NCBI GenBank assembly: GCA_016719635.1
Contig: JADJYT010000003.1
Span: 248,001-312,000 of the forward strand
DNA length: 64,000 bases
Direction: 5' to 3'
From: Sphingobacteriales bacterium
GTDB lineage: Bacteria > Bacteroidota > Bacteroidia > Chitinophagales > JADIYW01
Under the pieces are notes generated by a model. It did not search any database and was not told where the DNA came from. It worked only from the letters and a program-made list of their open reading frames with translations. Below, piece by piece: positions 45,607 through 55,121 of the stretch; positions within the stretch are counted from its first letter, which is position 1, and each line of letters begins with the position of its first letter. The position numbers and the translations under genes are program-made.

Positions 45607-47144
45607 ATGCATTCCAAAATTCTGATTTTTGATTTCGGTTCCCAATACACACAGCTTATTGCCCGAAGAATCCGCGAGTTAAATGTTTACTGCGAAATAC
45701 ACCCTTACAATCATCTGGACGTTTTAGACAAACAGGACTTTAACGGCATTATCCTTTCCGGTTCTCCGTTCTCCGTTTTGCAGGAAGACGCACTACATTT
45801 TCCGGTGAAGGAGTTGCTTGAAAGATACCGTTTACCGATGCTCGGGGTTTGTTACGGCGCTCAATATATTGCCCATATTTTTGACGGGAAGGTGGAACGC
45901 TCCTCGAAACGCGAATACGGCAGGGCCCATCTGGATTATATTGAACCGACCAATAAATTATTCAAAGATATACCGCCGAAATCGCAGGTATGGATGAGCC
46001 ACGGCGATTCCGTGCTGGAACTGCCGGCAGGGTTCGAACTGCTTGCCACCACGGATTCCATTCCGGTGGCTGCCTTCAAACACACGGAGACGGAACTGTA
46101 CTCGATTCAGTTCCACCCGGAAGTGACGCATTCGGTGGACGGGAAAACATTGCTTAAGAATTTTGTGGTGGAAATCTGCGGCTGCCGGCAGGACTGGACA
46201 CCCCTCTCGTTCATTGAAGAGACCGTTGCAGAAATAAAAAAAACTGCAGGCAACGACCATGTCGTGCTCGGACTTTCAGGAGGTGTGGACTCGAGCGTGG
46301 CGGCATTGCTGCTGCACAGAGCCATCGGCAAACAACTGACCTGCATCTTTGTGAATAACGGATTACTGCGCTATAAGGAATTTGAAACCGTACTGGATTC
46401 CTACCAGCATTTGGGACTGAATGTCATCGGTGTGGATGCTTCCGAGCAGTTTTATGCCGAGCTGAAAGGCATCTCGGAACCGGAAGCGAAACGCAAAGTC
46501 ATCGGAAAGGTATTTATCGATATTTTCCAGCAGGAAGCTGCTAAAATCGATAATGTAAAATGGCTGGGACAAGGCACCATCTATCCCGACGTCATAGAAT
46601 CGGTTTCCGTTCACGGCCCGTCTGCTAAGATAAAATCACACCACAACGTGGGCGGCCTGCCGGAAAAGATGCACCTGAAAATCATTGAACCGCTGAACCG
46701 TCTGTTCAAGGATGAAGTGAGAAGGGTGGGCAAAGCGCTGGAACTGCCGGAAAATATCCTGCACCGCCATCCTTTTCCGGGTCCGGGATTGGGAATACGT
46801 ATTTTGGGAGACATCACGAAGGAAAAAGTGGACATTTTACAAAAGCCGATCACCTCTTTATCGAAGGCTTGAAATCATCCGGATTGTATGACCAGGTTTG
46901 GCAGGCCGGTGTGATGTATCTTCCCGTCCAGAGCGTCGGTGTAATGGGTGATGAAAGAACTTATGAAAATGTTGTAGCTTTGCGCGCGGTTACCAGTGTG
47001 GACGGCATGACGGCTGACTGGAGCCATTTGCCGTATGAATTTCTGGCACGAATTTCGAATGAAATCATCAATAACGTAAAAGGGATAAACCGAGTAGTAT
47101 ATGACATCAGCTCCAAGCCGCCGGCTACTATTGAATGGGAATAA
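45607..47144 (+). CDS. guaA: GMP synthase (glutamine-hydrolysing), one-base frameshift
   Basis: Makes GMP from XMP with glutamine and ATP. The glutaminase domain has ILIFDFGSQYTQLIARRIRE, the nucleophile Cys in MLGVCYGAQYIAH and the His/Glu in SIQFHPEVTHS. The ATP-pyrophosphatase P-loop is LGLSGGVDSSVAALLLHRA. The dimerisation domain has HRHPFPGPGLGIRILGD. At 46841-46844 the A run is one base short, so the frame ends early at 46872; adding one A restores KADHLFIEGLKSSGLYDQVW and the remaining 90 codons to 47144, ending in TIEWE. With the base restored the length (about 512) is normal. The loss is in a homopolymer, so a consensus error is likely. Start ATG at 45607. Confidence 0.93.
46869..47144 (+). 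CDS. guaA: guaA 3' part in the shifted frame
   Basis: Continuation of GMP synthase: MYLPVQSVGVMGDERTYENV and TSVDGMTADWSHLPYEF are the C-terminal XMP-binding and dimer motifs, ending PPATIEWE. It is not an independent gene. Confidence 0.85.
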   Translation: MKSSGLYDQVWQAGVMYLPVQSVGVMGDERTYENVVALRAVTSVDGMTADWSHLPYEFLARISNEIINNVKGINRVVYDISSKPPATIEWE

Positions 47145-48474
47145 CCTATTGGTATTGCTCTTTATTTTAGTCGGAATTTCATCCTGTGCCGCTAAAAAAA
47201 TTACCGCTACCGAACTGTCACCTTCCGCTATCAGGAATGCGGAGGTGGTAGCCATTAATACACCAAAAGAAAAGGTGATGCCCGACGATGAAGACTCCCT
47301 TAGCAGAAAGCCGGTCATTTTTGACCTTCAGAATGAAAACACTATTCCAAAACCAGCCTCCATTGAACCCGAAAAGGTAAAAACAGCGGATGAGATTCAT
47401 AACATCGCGGTACTTCTTCCATTTCATCTAGACCAGATTCCACTGGGGAAATATGCGGATGATACGACCAGGCAACTAAGCATCGACTCCAAAAATGCCA
47501 TAGAATTCTATCTCGGCTGCCAGCTGGCACGGGAGAAGTTTGCGGGCCGGAAATCGACCACCAACGTATATTTTTTAGACAGCAAAAACGACTCCGCCAC
47601 GATGGAAGCGGTTTTCCTTCGGAAACCATTTCCCAATGTGGATTATATCGTTGGCCCCCTTTATTTCAACACCCTCTCTCTGGCGGCTGACTTGGCAAAA
47701 CAACAGGAGATTCCATTGATTTCTCCGTTAGCGAATTCAATGTATATACGCAATAATCCATTTTATTACAATGCGAATGCCTCTTTAAGAGGCCAATACT
47801 CCTTTTTGCTGGAAACGATCAAGGCTAAGTACCCCTCTAAAACAGTGGAAGTGATCTACGACGGGAAAGATTCCCTTTCGGAAAACATCCGTATGCTGAA
47901 AGACCTGGCAGGTAATGATTTCACTTACGGAAACATCCATTTCACTTCATTGCAGGCGTGGGAGGATTTTAACAAAACGATGGTCAAACCGGATACCGTT
48001 TCGGAACGGGTGATACTTATCTATTCAACTAAAGAATCCTACATTAAAACCATTTTAGCAAAACTGAAACCGGTAAAAAACCCATTGCGCATCTTCTGCA
48101 CTTCCGTCATAAAGAATTCGAAATCATTGGTGGACAGCAAGTTTCCGCATACTGTTTTTACAACCTTCCCCTACAATAACAAGACGCCCAATCATACTGT
48201 TTTCGCGGCAAAATATGAAGAGAAATTTTTGAAAAAACCTGCCGAAACAGCTTCACAGGGATATGACATCCTGATGTATTTGTTCACTATTTTGGAAAAC
48301 AACCAGGAACTAAGCAGCAGCACCTATACTTTCTCCAATAATTTTGACTTAACTCAACTAAAGCTCCGGTTTAAGCCCGTTTTAAATAAAAACGGAGAAA
48401 TTAATTACTACGATAATACAAATCTGTATCTTTACAAATACGTAAACGGAATTTTTGAAATCGCAACGCCTTAA
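47101..48474 (+). CDS. Type-1 periplasmic-binding-fold lipoprotein
   Basis: A 457-residue lipoprotein. The signal NNLLVLLFILVGISSCAAKK has its lipobox Cys near residue 29. The mature part after a 75-residue linker has a periplasmic binding protein type 1 fold (like LpoA or branched-chain amino acid receptors): NIAVLLPFHLDQIPLGKYAD, AIEFYLGCQLAREKF, DYIVGPLYFNTLSLAADLAK, EIPLISPLANSMY and AETASQGYDILMYLF. The ligand is unknown, and no ABC permease is adjacent. The ATG start overlaps guaA by 44 nt, so it may be coupled to it; a later TTG is possible. Confidence 0.8.
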   Translation: MTSAPSRRLLLNGNNLLVLLFILVGISSCAAKKITATELSPSAIRNAEVVAINTPKEKVMPDDEDSLSRKPVIFDLQNENTIPKPASIEPEKVKTADEIHNIAVLLPFHLDQIPLGKYADDTTRQLSIDSKNAIEFYLGCQLAREKFAGRKSTTNVYFLDSKNDSATMEAVFLRKPFPNVDYIVGPLYFNTLSLAADLAKQQEIPLISPLANSMYIRNNPFYYNANASLRGQYSFLLETIKAKYPSKTVEVIYDGKDSLSENIRMLKDLAGNDFTYGNIHFTSLQAWEDFNKTMVKPDTVSERVILIYSTKESYIKTILAKLKPVKNPLRIFCTSVIKNSKSLVDSKFPHTVFTTFPYNNKTPNHTVFAAKYEEKFLKKPAETASQGYDILMYLFTILENNQELSSSTYTFSNNFDLTQLKLRFKPVLNKNGEINYYDNTNLYLYKYVNGIFEIATP

Positions 48475-48480
48475 TTTTTT

Positions 48481-50568
48481 ATGAAAAAACTTATTTTCTT
48501 TTCAGCAATCTTATTAGTTGCTGCCTCTCAGCTTTTTGCGCAATACAACGTTGAGCTGTTAGGTAAAAAAGTATACACCGGCATGAACCTTTCAGGCAGC
48601 TGGGGTTATAATGATACCGTAAACCAGAAGGAATATGCTCTAGTAGGTACAACCAAAGGGTTATCCATAGTAGACGTAACAACTCCCACCAATCCTGTAG
48701 AAGTAAAATTTATCAATGGAAAAACCGGTACCTGGAGAGAATGCCAGACATATAAAAGCTATGCCTACATCACACAGGACAACGACACGACTAATTCTGA
48801 AGGAGTGCTCATCTATGACTTAAGCACCTTGCCTGCAGGAAAAGTGGATACCTTCAAAGGCACCAACCCACCGACTGCTGATTACATTGGCAGAACGCAT
48901 TCCCTGTACATTGACGAAAAAGGATTTCTGTATCTTAACGGCGGCGATGCAAAAGTGAATGGTGTCAGAACAAACGGTGTGCTGATTTACGATTTAAAAC
49001 CCAATCCTAAAAAGCCTACCTATGTCGGATTTACCCAAAATCTGTTCGGCACCGGCGGCGTGAATTATGTGCACGACTGCTATGTACGAAACGATACGAT
49101 GTATCAGGCCCATATTTACAACAACCGTTTTACCATTTGGGATATACGCAACAGGGCTAATCCCATCAAGATAAATGATTTCACTACTCCCTACACCTAT
49201 CCGCATAACATTTGGCTATCGGACAACAGCAAAACCTTGTTCATCTCGCATGAGTCCTTCAATCTTCCGGTCGAAGCCTACGACATTTCAGACTTAAACA
49301 ACATCAAACAATTGGCTGAATTTAAAGTAAGCCCGACTAACAGAGAAATCGCCCATAATGTCCATGTATTGAACGATTATATCATTACTTCTTACTATTC
49401 TGATGGTGTTGCGATTTTTGATGCGTCTGACCCAACAAATGTGGTCACAATCGGATATTACGATACACAACCCACTTCCACCCAGACGGAGAACGGAGTC
49501 TGGGGTGCATATGGCTTTTACAATTCGGGTATCATCACACTCAGTGACATGATAAAAGGATTATTTGTCATAAAACCCACCTACATCCGAGCAGCCCGTA
49601 TGCAGGGAATTGTGACGGATACCAATACCACCCTGCCGATTACAGGTGTTAAAATCAGTTTTGTGGACAGTACAATGAGTACTATGACGAACTTCCAGGG
49701 GTTCTACAAAACAGGAACCGCCAAAGCCGGGTTAACGCGTTTTAAAGCGGAAAAGACCGGATATATCACTAAATATTTCTCCGTCAATCTTGCCAACGGC
49801 AGAAAAGATACGGTCAATATTCAACTGCGTCAGATACCCGTTCAGGTGAGCCAGTCCGCTTCCTTTTGCCAGAACAGAACCTACACCTTACCGGACGGAA
49901 GAACCGTTTCCGAGCCGGGCACTTACATCTCTGACATCGTTTTACCTTCCGGAAGAGACTCCATCATTACCACTACCCTTTCCCAATTAAATGCTTCGTT
50001 TACAGATAAATCCGTGCGTATCTGCGAAGGAGAATCCCATACGCTGCCGCATGGAAATACCACTACCGTTGCGGGGGTTTACACCGACACATTCAGCAAT
50101 TCCATTGGTTGTGATTCCATCGTTACGAGTACTTTAGCAGTTAACCCTGTATATGAAATCTCAAAAGATGATACCATTTACAAAGATGATGTCTATATAT
50201 TGCCGAGTGGCTCCACCACCTCAGCAGCAGGCACTTATGTCAGCAACCTGAGCACTGTAACATTCAATTGCGACTCTGTCATCACCATCCACTTAACTGT
50301 TTTGGATACATCAACACTGTCAGGAATCAAGGATTTAACCAATATGCCGGTTAAATTCATCCTGAACGGAACCGAACTGACCCTTGTGAACCATTCCGGT
50401 TCCTTCATCCGGAAACTGGAAATCTATAATTCGGTGGGTGCGCTGGTTAAGGAATTTACAAATCCTGAAAACAGCCTTCTTTTACCTGATTTACCGAAAG
50501 ACATCTACCTGATAAGGGGATTTACCCTCCGGAATGAACAATACATACAGAAAGTGGTCATTTATTAA
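48481..50568 (+). CDS. LVIVD-repeat (choice-of-anchor B type) T9SS-secreted protein
   Basis: A 695-residue secreted protein with signal peptide MKKLIFFSAILLVAASQLFA. Residues 25-375 are a beta-propeller of LVIVD-type repeats (GTTKGLSIVDVTTPTNPVEV, DGVAIFDASDPTNVVTIGYY). Next is a carboxypeptidase-regulatory-like module (MQGIVTDTNTTLPITGVKIS) and two short repeats with CEGESHTLPHGNT and CQNRTYTLPDGRT. The T9SS type A sorting domain (KLEIYNSVGALVKEF ... YIQKVVIY) ends it. It lies 6 nt after the binding-protein gene in the same operon, so the two may act together at the surface. Confidence 0.87.
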   Translation: MKKLIFFSAILLVAASQLFAQYNVELLGKKVYTGMNLSGSWGYNDTVNQKEYALVGTTKGLSIVDVTTPTNPVEVKFINGKTGTWRECQTYKSYAYITQDNDTTNSEGVLIYDLSTLPAGKVDTFKGTNPPTADYIGRTHSLYIDEKGFLYLNGGDAKVNGVRTNGVLIYDLKPNPKKPTYVGFTQNLFGTGGVNYVHDCYVRNDTMYQAHIYNNRFTIWDIRNRANPIKINDFTTPYTYPHNIWLSDNSKTLFISHESFNLPVEAYDISDLNNIKQLAEFKVSPTNREIAHNVHVLNDYIITSYYSDGVAIFDASDPTNVVTIGYYDTQPTSTQTENGVWGAYGFYNSGIITLSDMIKGLFVIKPTYIRAARMQGIVTDTNTTLPITGVKISFVDSTMSTMTNFQGFYKTGTAKAGLTRFKAEKTGYITKYFSVNLANGRKDTVNIQLRQIPVQVSQSASFCQNRTYTLPDGRTVSEPGTYISDIVLPSGRDSIITTTLSQLNASFTDKSVRICEGESHTLPHGNTTTVAGVYTDTFSNSIGCDSIVTSTLAVNPVYEISKDDTIYKDDVYILPSGSTTSAAGTYVSNLSTVTFNCDSVITIHLTVLDTSTLSGIKDLTNMPVKFILNGTELTLVNHSGSFIRKLEIYNSVGALVKEFTNPENSLLLPDLPKDIYLIRGFTLRNEQYIQKVVIY

Positions 50569-50654
50569 TTGATTTGTAACATTATGTGCATTAAACATTA
50601 CGGTTTTTTGCGTAAAACCCGTATATTCGCACCCTTATTTAACAAATTACAAAC

Positions 50655-53600
50655 ATGGGTAAAGGAACAAGAACGGCGCTCGTTATTTTAACGGCATTAG
50701 TGGTACTGATTTGCATTTATTGCTTGTCATTCACATTTAAAGTAAATTCCATTGAGAAAAATGCAGTGGCATTGGCAGAGAAAAACATCTCCATGCAGGA
50801 TCCTGCCCTGCGATATCCCGGAAACCAGCTGTCACAGTTTTTATATGAAGACTCCATACACCAAAACAGGGTATCCTATAAGAACAGGTATCTGGACTCC
50901 ATTTCAAATGAAAAAGTATACCTGTGGAATACCTATAAGGCGTGCAAGGAACAACAGCTTAATTTAGGACTGGACTTACAAGGCGGTATGAGTGTGGTAT
51001 TGCAGGTTTCCTTAACGGAGTTACTGCAATCCCTGTCCGATAACAGCCGCGACCCTAAATTCAGACAAGCGCTTACACTGGCTGAACAACGTATGATTAC
51101 CAGCAATGATGATTATGTTACCCTGTTTATCCGGGCTTTTAAAGAATTAAAACCAAATGACAAGCTGTCCACGGTATTTGCAACCCGAAACAACAAAGAT
51201 GACATCAATTTTGAAAGTTCAGACAATGATGTGGAGAAATTTATCCGCAAACAGTCCACCGATGCGATTAACAGGACCTACAGCATCATACAGTCCCGTA
51301 TTGACCAGTTTGGCACCAAACAGCCGACTGTAACACTGGAGCCCAACAGAGGAAGGATTACGGTGGAAATAGCCGGTGTCGATAATCCGGCACGTGTCAG
51401 AAGACTGTTGCAGGCTACCGCCAACCTGGAGTTTTGGGAAACCTACAAGGCAACTGAAATCGCCAAATCCATCAATGATGCCAATACGGCCTTAAAGGCC
51501 TATCTGGATACTCAGAAAGATTTAGGAAAAGATTCATCGGTACAATCGAAAGCAAAAAATCTGCTGGATGAAGACAGTGATGCAACAGATTCTGCTTCTG
51601 TGAATCCATTAAGCGGCGCTAAAAATGTGCAGAAAGATACTTCCAAAGCAAAGCAAATGGAAGATTTCAGAAATGAGAATCCATTATTTGCAGTGCTGCA
51701 GCCTGCGGTGGACGAACAAAACAGATTTCAGGAGTCCCCCGTAATCGGCTATGTCAGCGCCTTAGATACGGCAACGCTAACAGAATACCTGAACAATCCC
51801 GCTGTAAGAACTGCATTTCCAAAGGATGCAGAGTTTTTACTTTCTGCAAAACCTTTCGGCGACAAGCAGAAATTCTATTCCATTTATGTTATCAAGAAAA
51901 ACACCAACAGCGGAAATGCTCCGTTAGATGGCAGTGTTGTGACACAAGCCCGTCAGGATTATGACCAAAACGGACAGGTGGTGGTCAGTATGCAGATGAA
52001 TACCTTAGGCGGAAAAACGTGGAGAGACCTGACACGTAAAAATGTAGGCAGTCACATCGCCATTGTTTTAGACAATCAGGTATATTCCGCACCTGTGGTA
52101 AACGGGGAAATTGATGGCGGTAACTCACAAATCAGCGGCGGATTTGACGTACAGGAAGCCGTAGACCTGGCAAACGTATTAAAGACAGGTAAACTTCCGG
52201 CATCCGCAAGAATCATTGAAGAGGAACTGGTAGGACCGTCACTTGGAAAACAATCCATCAATGCCGGATTAATCTCCATGATGGCCAGTTTCCTGTTGGT
52301 GGTGGTATTTATGGTTTTCTTCTATTCTTCCGCAGGAGTAGTTGCCAATCTGGTCTTGCTTCTGAACTTATTTATGATTATCGGACTGATGGCCGGATTC
52401 AGTTCCACGCTGACATTGCCCGGTATAGCAGGTATCGTATTAACCCTCGGTATGGCGGTCGATGCGAACGTAATCATATATGAACGCGTCAAAGAAGAAC
52501 TGAGGGAAGGTAAAAGTTTGCTGATTTCGGTAGAGGAAGGATTTAAACACTCCCTGTCTGCCATATTAGACGGTAACATCACCACATTCCTAACAGCCGC
52601 CATCCTGTTCTTTGTCGGCCTTGGACCTGTTAAAGGATTTGCGGTAACCTTAATGATTGGTATCGGAACCACCTTATTTACGGCTGTATTGCTGACAAAA
52701 ATAATTGTTGACAAACGCATGGAAAAAGGCAAGTCACTGAATTACTTCACCCCATTTACCAAAAACTTTCTTCAGGGAAAGAACTATGATTTTATAGGAA
52801 CGCGAAAAATCACCTATGCCATTTCCACCGTCTTCATCATTATCGGCCTTATATCCTTTTTTACGAAAGGATTTGAACTGGGCATCGATTTTAAAGGTGG
52901 CCGGGAGTACAAAGTTCGTTTTGAGAAGGGAGTCAACACCAATGAGGTTCGGGAAGCATTAAATGCAACGCTAGGCAATGGAACGGTCGTTAAACAATTC
53001 GGGTCCGCCAATCAGGTTAAGATCACCACCTCCTACCTGATTAAAAAAACAGGCAAAGAAGTAGACGGGCAGGTGGAAGCTGCCGTATATAAGGGGCTGA
53101 ATAAATTCATTCCCAATACATCGCTGGAGACTTTTAAACGGGTGAACCTGATGAGTTTCACAAAAGTGGATCCAACCATAACAGGAGACTTTAAGAGAAG
53201 CTCCCTTTTAGCCACTGTCTTATCCCTGGTCATCATTTTTATCTATATCTTAATCCGATTCCGAAGATATGGTTACTCGATAGGTGCAATTGTTGCTACG
53301 GCACATGACGCATTCGTTGTACTGGCATTGTTCTCCATTTTGCACGGCATCCTGCCCTTTGCACTGGAAATTGACCAGACATTCATAGCGGCGATCCTTA
53401 CGGTTATCGGTTATTCTTTGAATGATACGGTTATCATCTTCGACAGATTACGGGAATACCTAAAATTACGTCCGAATGCGGTCATGAAAGATACCATGAA
53501 CGCTGCTATCAACAGCACCTTATCCCGAACATTCAATACAGCCTTTACCGTATTTATTGTGGTATTCATCCTATTCCTGTTCGGAGGCTCCGTGCTGAAA

Positions 53601-53735
53601 GGGTTCTCCTTTGCAATGCTGATCGGAGTGGTAGTGGGTATTTATTCATCTGTTTTCATCGCTTCACCCATCATGTATGACCTGGACAGAGACCACGACA
53701 AATATGTTGCTGCCGAAACAAAAAAGAAAAAATAA
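50655..53735 (+). CDS. secDF: SecD-SecF fusion protein export subunit
   Basis: Membrane protein that uses the proton gradient to pull exported proteins through SecYEG. A single 1,026-residue chain holds both halves, the usual state in Bacteroidota. SecD part: LGLDLQGGMSVVLQVSLTEL near residue 100, a long periplasmic P1 domain, GGKTWRDLTRKNVGSH, then LVGPSLGKQSINAGL and LTLGMAVDANVIIYERVKEE. SecF part: LGIDFKGGREYKVRF, FTKVDPTITGDFKRS and TVIGYSLNDTVIIFDRLREY. About 12 helices in two blocks of six. A terminator follows. Confidence 0.97.
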   Translation: MGKGTRTALVILTALVVLICIYCLSFTFKVNSIEKNAVALAEKNISMQDPALRYPGNQLSQFLYEDSIHQNRVSYKNRYLDSISNEKVYLWNTYKACKEQQLNLGLDLQGGMSVVLQVSLTELLQSLSDNSRDPKFRQALTLAEQRMITSNDDYVTLFIRAFKELKPNDKLSTVFATRNNKDDINFESSDNDVEKFIRKQSTDAINRTYSIIQSRIDQFGTKQPTVTLEPNRGRITVEIAGVDNPARVRRLLQATANLEFWETYKATEIAKSINDANTALKAYLDTQKDLGKDSSVQSKAKNLLDEDSDATDSASVNPLSGAKNVQKDTSKAKQMEDFRNENPLFAVLQPAVDEQNRFQESPVIGYVSALDTATLTEYLNNPAVRTAFPKDAEFLLSAKPFGDKQKFYSIYVIKKNTNSGNAPLDGSVVTQARQDYDQNGQVVVSMQMNTLGGKTWRDLTRKNVGSHIAIVLDNQVYSAPVVNGEIDGGNSQISGGFDVQEAVDLANVLKTGKLPASARIIEEELVGPSLGKQSINAGLISMMASFLLVVVFMVFFYSSAGVVANLVLLLNLFMIIGLMAGFSSTLTLPGIAGIVLTLGMAVDANVIIYERVKEELREGKSLLISVEEGFKHSLSAILDGNITTFLTAAILFFVGLGPVKGFAVTLMIGIGTTLFTAVLLTKIIVDKRMEKGKSLNYFTPFTKNFLQGKNYDFIGTRKITYAISTVFIIIGLISFFTKGFELGIDFKGGREYKVRFEKGVNTNEVREALNATLGNGTVVKQFGSANQVKITTSYLIKKTGKEVDGQVEAAVYKGLNKFIPNTSLETFKRVNLMSFTKVDPTITGDFKRSSLLATVLSLVIIFIYILIRFRRYGYSIGAIVATAHDAFVVLALFSILHGILPFALEIDQTFIAAILTVIGYSLNDTVIIFDRLREYLKLRPNAVMKDTMNAAINSTLSRTFNTAFTVFIVVFILFLFGGSVLKGFSFAMLIGVVVGIYSSVFIASPIMYDLDRDHDKYVAAETKKKK

Positions 53736-53758
53736 AACTTAATTTTTTATTCAACTCT

Positions 53759-53791
53759 AAAGTCCTGTTTTACAACAGGACTTTTTTATTT
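53759..53791 (+). terminator. Rho-independent terminator of secDF
   Basis: Stem AAGTCCTGTT / AACAGGACTT with a TTAC loop, then TTTTATTTT, about 24 nt after the secDF stop and just before the next ATG. Confidence 0.9.
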
Positions 53792-53797
53792 TACAGT

Positions 53798-54226
53798 ATG
53801 AAAAATACAGACTTTCTAAATCAGGTAAAGTTCCCGTTTCCGGTCAGGCAACAGGTATTGTGGGGTGACATGGATGCCTTTAAGCATGTCAATAACGTAA
53901 TTTACTTCCGCTATTTTGAAACCGCCAGGGTGGAATTTTTCAACAAAACCAATCTTTGGCAAACCTATATCGACGAGAATATCCGAATAGTGGTAGGAAA
54001 ATTAGAATGTAATTATATCCGGGAAATCATCCATCCTGCCGAAATAGAAATTTCAGTAGGCATCAAAAAGATCGGCAATTCCAGCCTGACCGTTCATCAC
54101 ATCGTAATGTACAATGGAGCCATAGCAGCACATGGTGAAGGTGTCATAGTGGCTACCAGTCCTGTCACCGGGAAATCAACACCGTGGACAGATAAATTAA
54201 ATAGTGAATTTACAAAATGGCTGTAG
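53798..54226 (+). CDS. YbgC/4-hydroxybenzoyl-CoA-type acyl-CoA thioesterase
   Basis: A 142-residue hotdog-fold thioesterase. The N-terminal QQVLWGDMDAFKHVNNVIYF contains the catalytic Asp and the HVNN helix of the 4HBT family, followed by RYFETARVEFF. The last strands SLTVHHIVMYNGAIAAHGEG are typical. It probably hydrolyses short or medium acyl-CoA; the exact substrate is unknown. It is convergent with the barstar gene, 7 nt away. Confidence 0.88.
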   Translation: MKNTDFLNQVKFPFPVRQQVLWGDMDAFKHVNNVIYFRYFETARVEFFNKTNLWQTYIDENIRIVVGKLECNYIREIIHPAEIEISVGIKKIGNSSLTVHHIVMYNGAIAAHGEGVIVATSPVTGKSTPWTDKLNSEFTKWL

Positions 54227-54233
54227 CAGGAGG

Positions 54234-54569
54234 TTAATATTGCTGTGTAAACACGGAGAAATGCCGGCCTTTTTCTTCCAGTTCACTGATGGCATTGGCA
54301 AATATATTATTGATGACTTCCAGGTTGTACTTCTCATCAAACAATAAATCTTCATAATTAAAGATGAGTAGCTGAATATTATTTTGTCCAATCCAGGACA
54401 AATCATTCAGGCATTCATCCAGTGAATCGAAATTGGGTGAAAAGTAATCCGGAAAATTCAAAGCCTTTGCTATTTCATCGTAAAAGTAAGGCAATACGGA
54501 ACATTTCTCTCCGTCAATAAATCCGAGGAAAATACCGTTTACAACCAGATTATTTTTAAATGTCTGCAT
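54234..54569 (-). CDS. Barstar-family ribonuclease inhibitor
   Basis: A 111-residue cytosolic inhibitor. The segment NFPDYFSPNFDSLDECLNDL, followed by SWIG, corresponds to the barnase-binding helix of barstar, with its acidic residues kept (Asp in NFDSLDE). No signal peptide. It starts one nt after the barnase-like gene stop, so translation is coupled. It should neutralise the RNase before export. Confidence 0.88.
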   Translation of the reverse strand: MQTFKNNLVVNGIFLGFIDGEKCSVLPYFYDEIAKALNFPDYFSPNFDSLDECLNDLSWIGQNNIQLLIFNYEDLLFDEKYNLEVINNIFANAISELEEKGRHFSVFTQQY

Positions 54570-54570
54570 G

Positions 54571-55101
54571 TTATTTCACTTCTCTAAATGAATTATAATG
54601 ATCGCTTGTGTACCATGCCCTGCCGTCACTGCCGGTTACGAGCCGCTGGGCACCTCTGTTTTTCCCGTCTGTTCTCGGATTGACGTCCCATTCCCTGTAG
54701 CTGATGACATTACCGGCAGCATCGCGTTCCGGCAGCAGTTTCTCATAGTTCCCGAAACGTCTGCCACCTTCATATCCTATCGGCGCCTTATTTTTTGTTC
54801 GAACAAAACCCAGCACTTGCAAAACTTTTGAAGGTATGAATGTATCTGTTTCTGCCGTTTGTTTTTTACTTCCCTTCTCTTCGATTACCTCCGGAACCGT
54901 TGGTGATGAAATAACCGTTGGCGCAAATTCTTTTTTAGCGGCATTGTAGCCATCCAGATAACCTGCCTTGTAAACGGCATCATAATCAAATCTGGATAGC
55001 TGGCTGCATCCGGAAATGAAACCTGAAAAAAACAAACAGAAAATTACCCACAGCAGCGATGACTTCAATAGAGAGCGGATATGTAGATTCCAAAAACGCA
55101 T
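54571..55101 (-). CDS. Barnase-family guanyl-specific RNase lipoprotein
   Basis: A 176-residue protein. The N-terminus is basic, then a hydrophobic signal ends FLFFSGFISGCSQL, with a lipobox Cys near residue 32, so it is an exported lipoprotein. The mature part has a helical linker (YDAVYKAGYLDGYNAAKKEF) and a C-terminal domain of about 75 residues matching barnase: VISYREWDVNPR (catalytic Glu), GKNRGAQRLVTGSDG (Arg) and WYTSDHYNSFREV (His). The expected activity is RNA cleavage after G. The gene couples to barstar downstream. Membrane anchoring is unusual for a barnase, which is normally secreted. Confidence 0.88.
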   Translation of the reverse strand: MRFWNLHIRSLLKSSLLWVIFCLFFSGFISGCSQLSRFDYDAVYKAGYLDGYNAAKKEFAPTVISSPTVPEVIEEKGSKKQTAETDTFIPSKVLQVLGFVRTKNKAPIGYEGGRRFGNYEKLLPERDAAGNVISYREWDVNPRTDGKNRGAQRLVTGSDGRAWYTSDHYNSFREVK

Positions 55102-55121
55102 CGCTTAAACAATTACAACAA

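Noticed and set aside
50655..53735. Misassembled fusion of secD and secF
   Set aside because: A single-chain SecDF is the common state in Bacteroidota, and both halves are complete.
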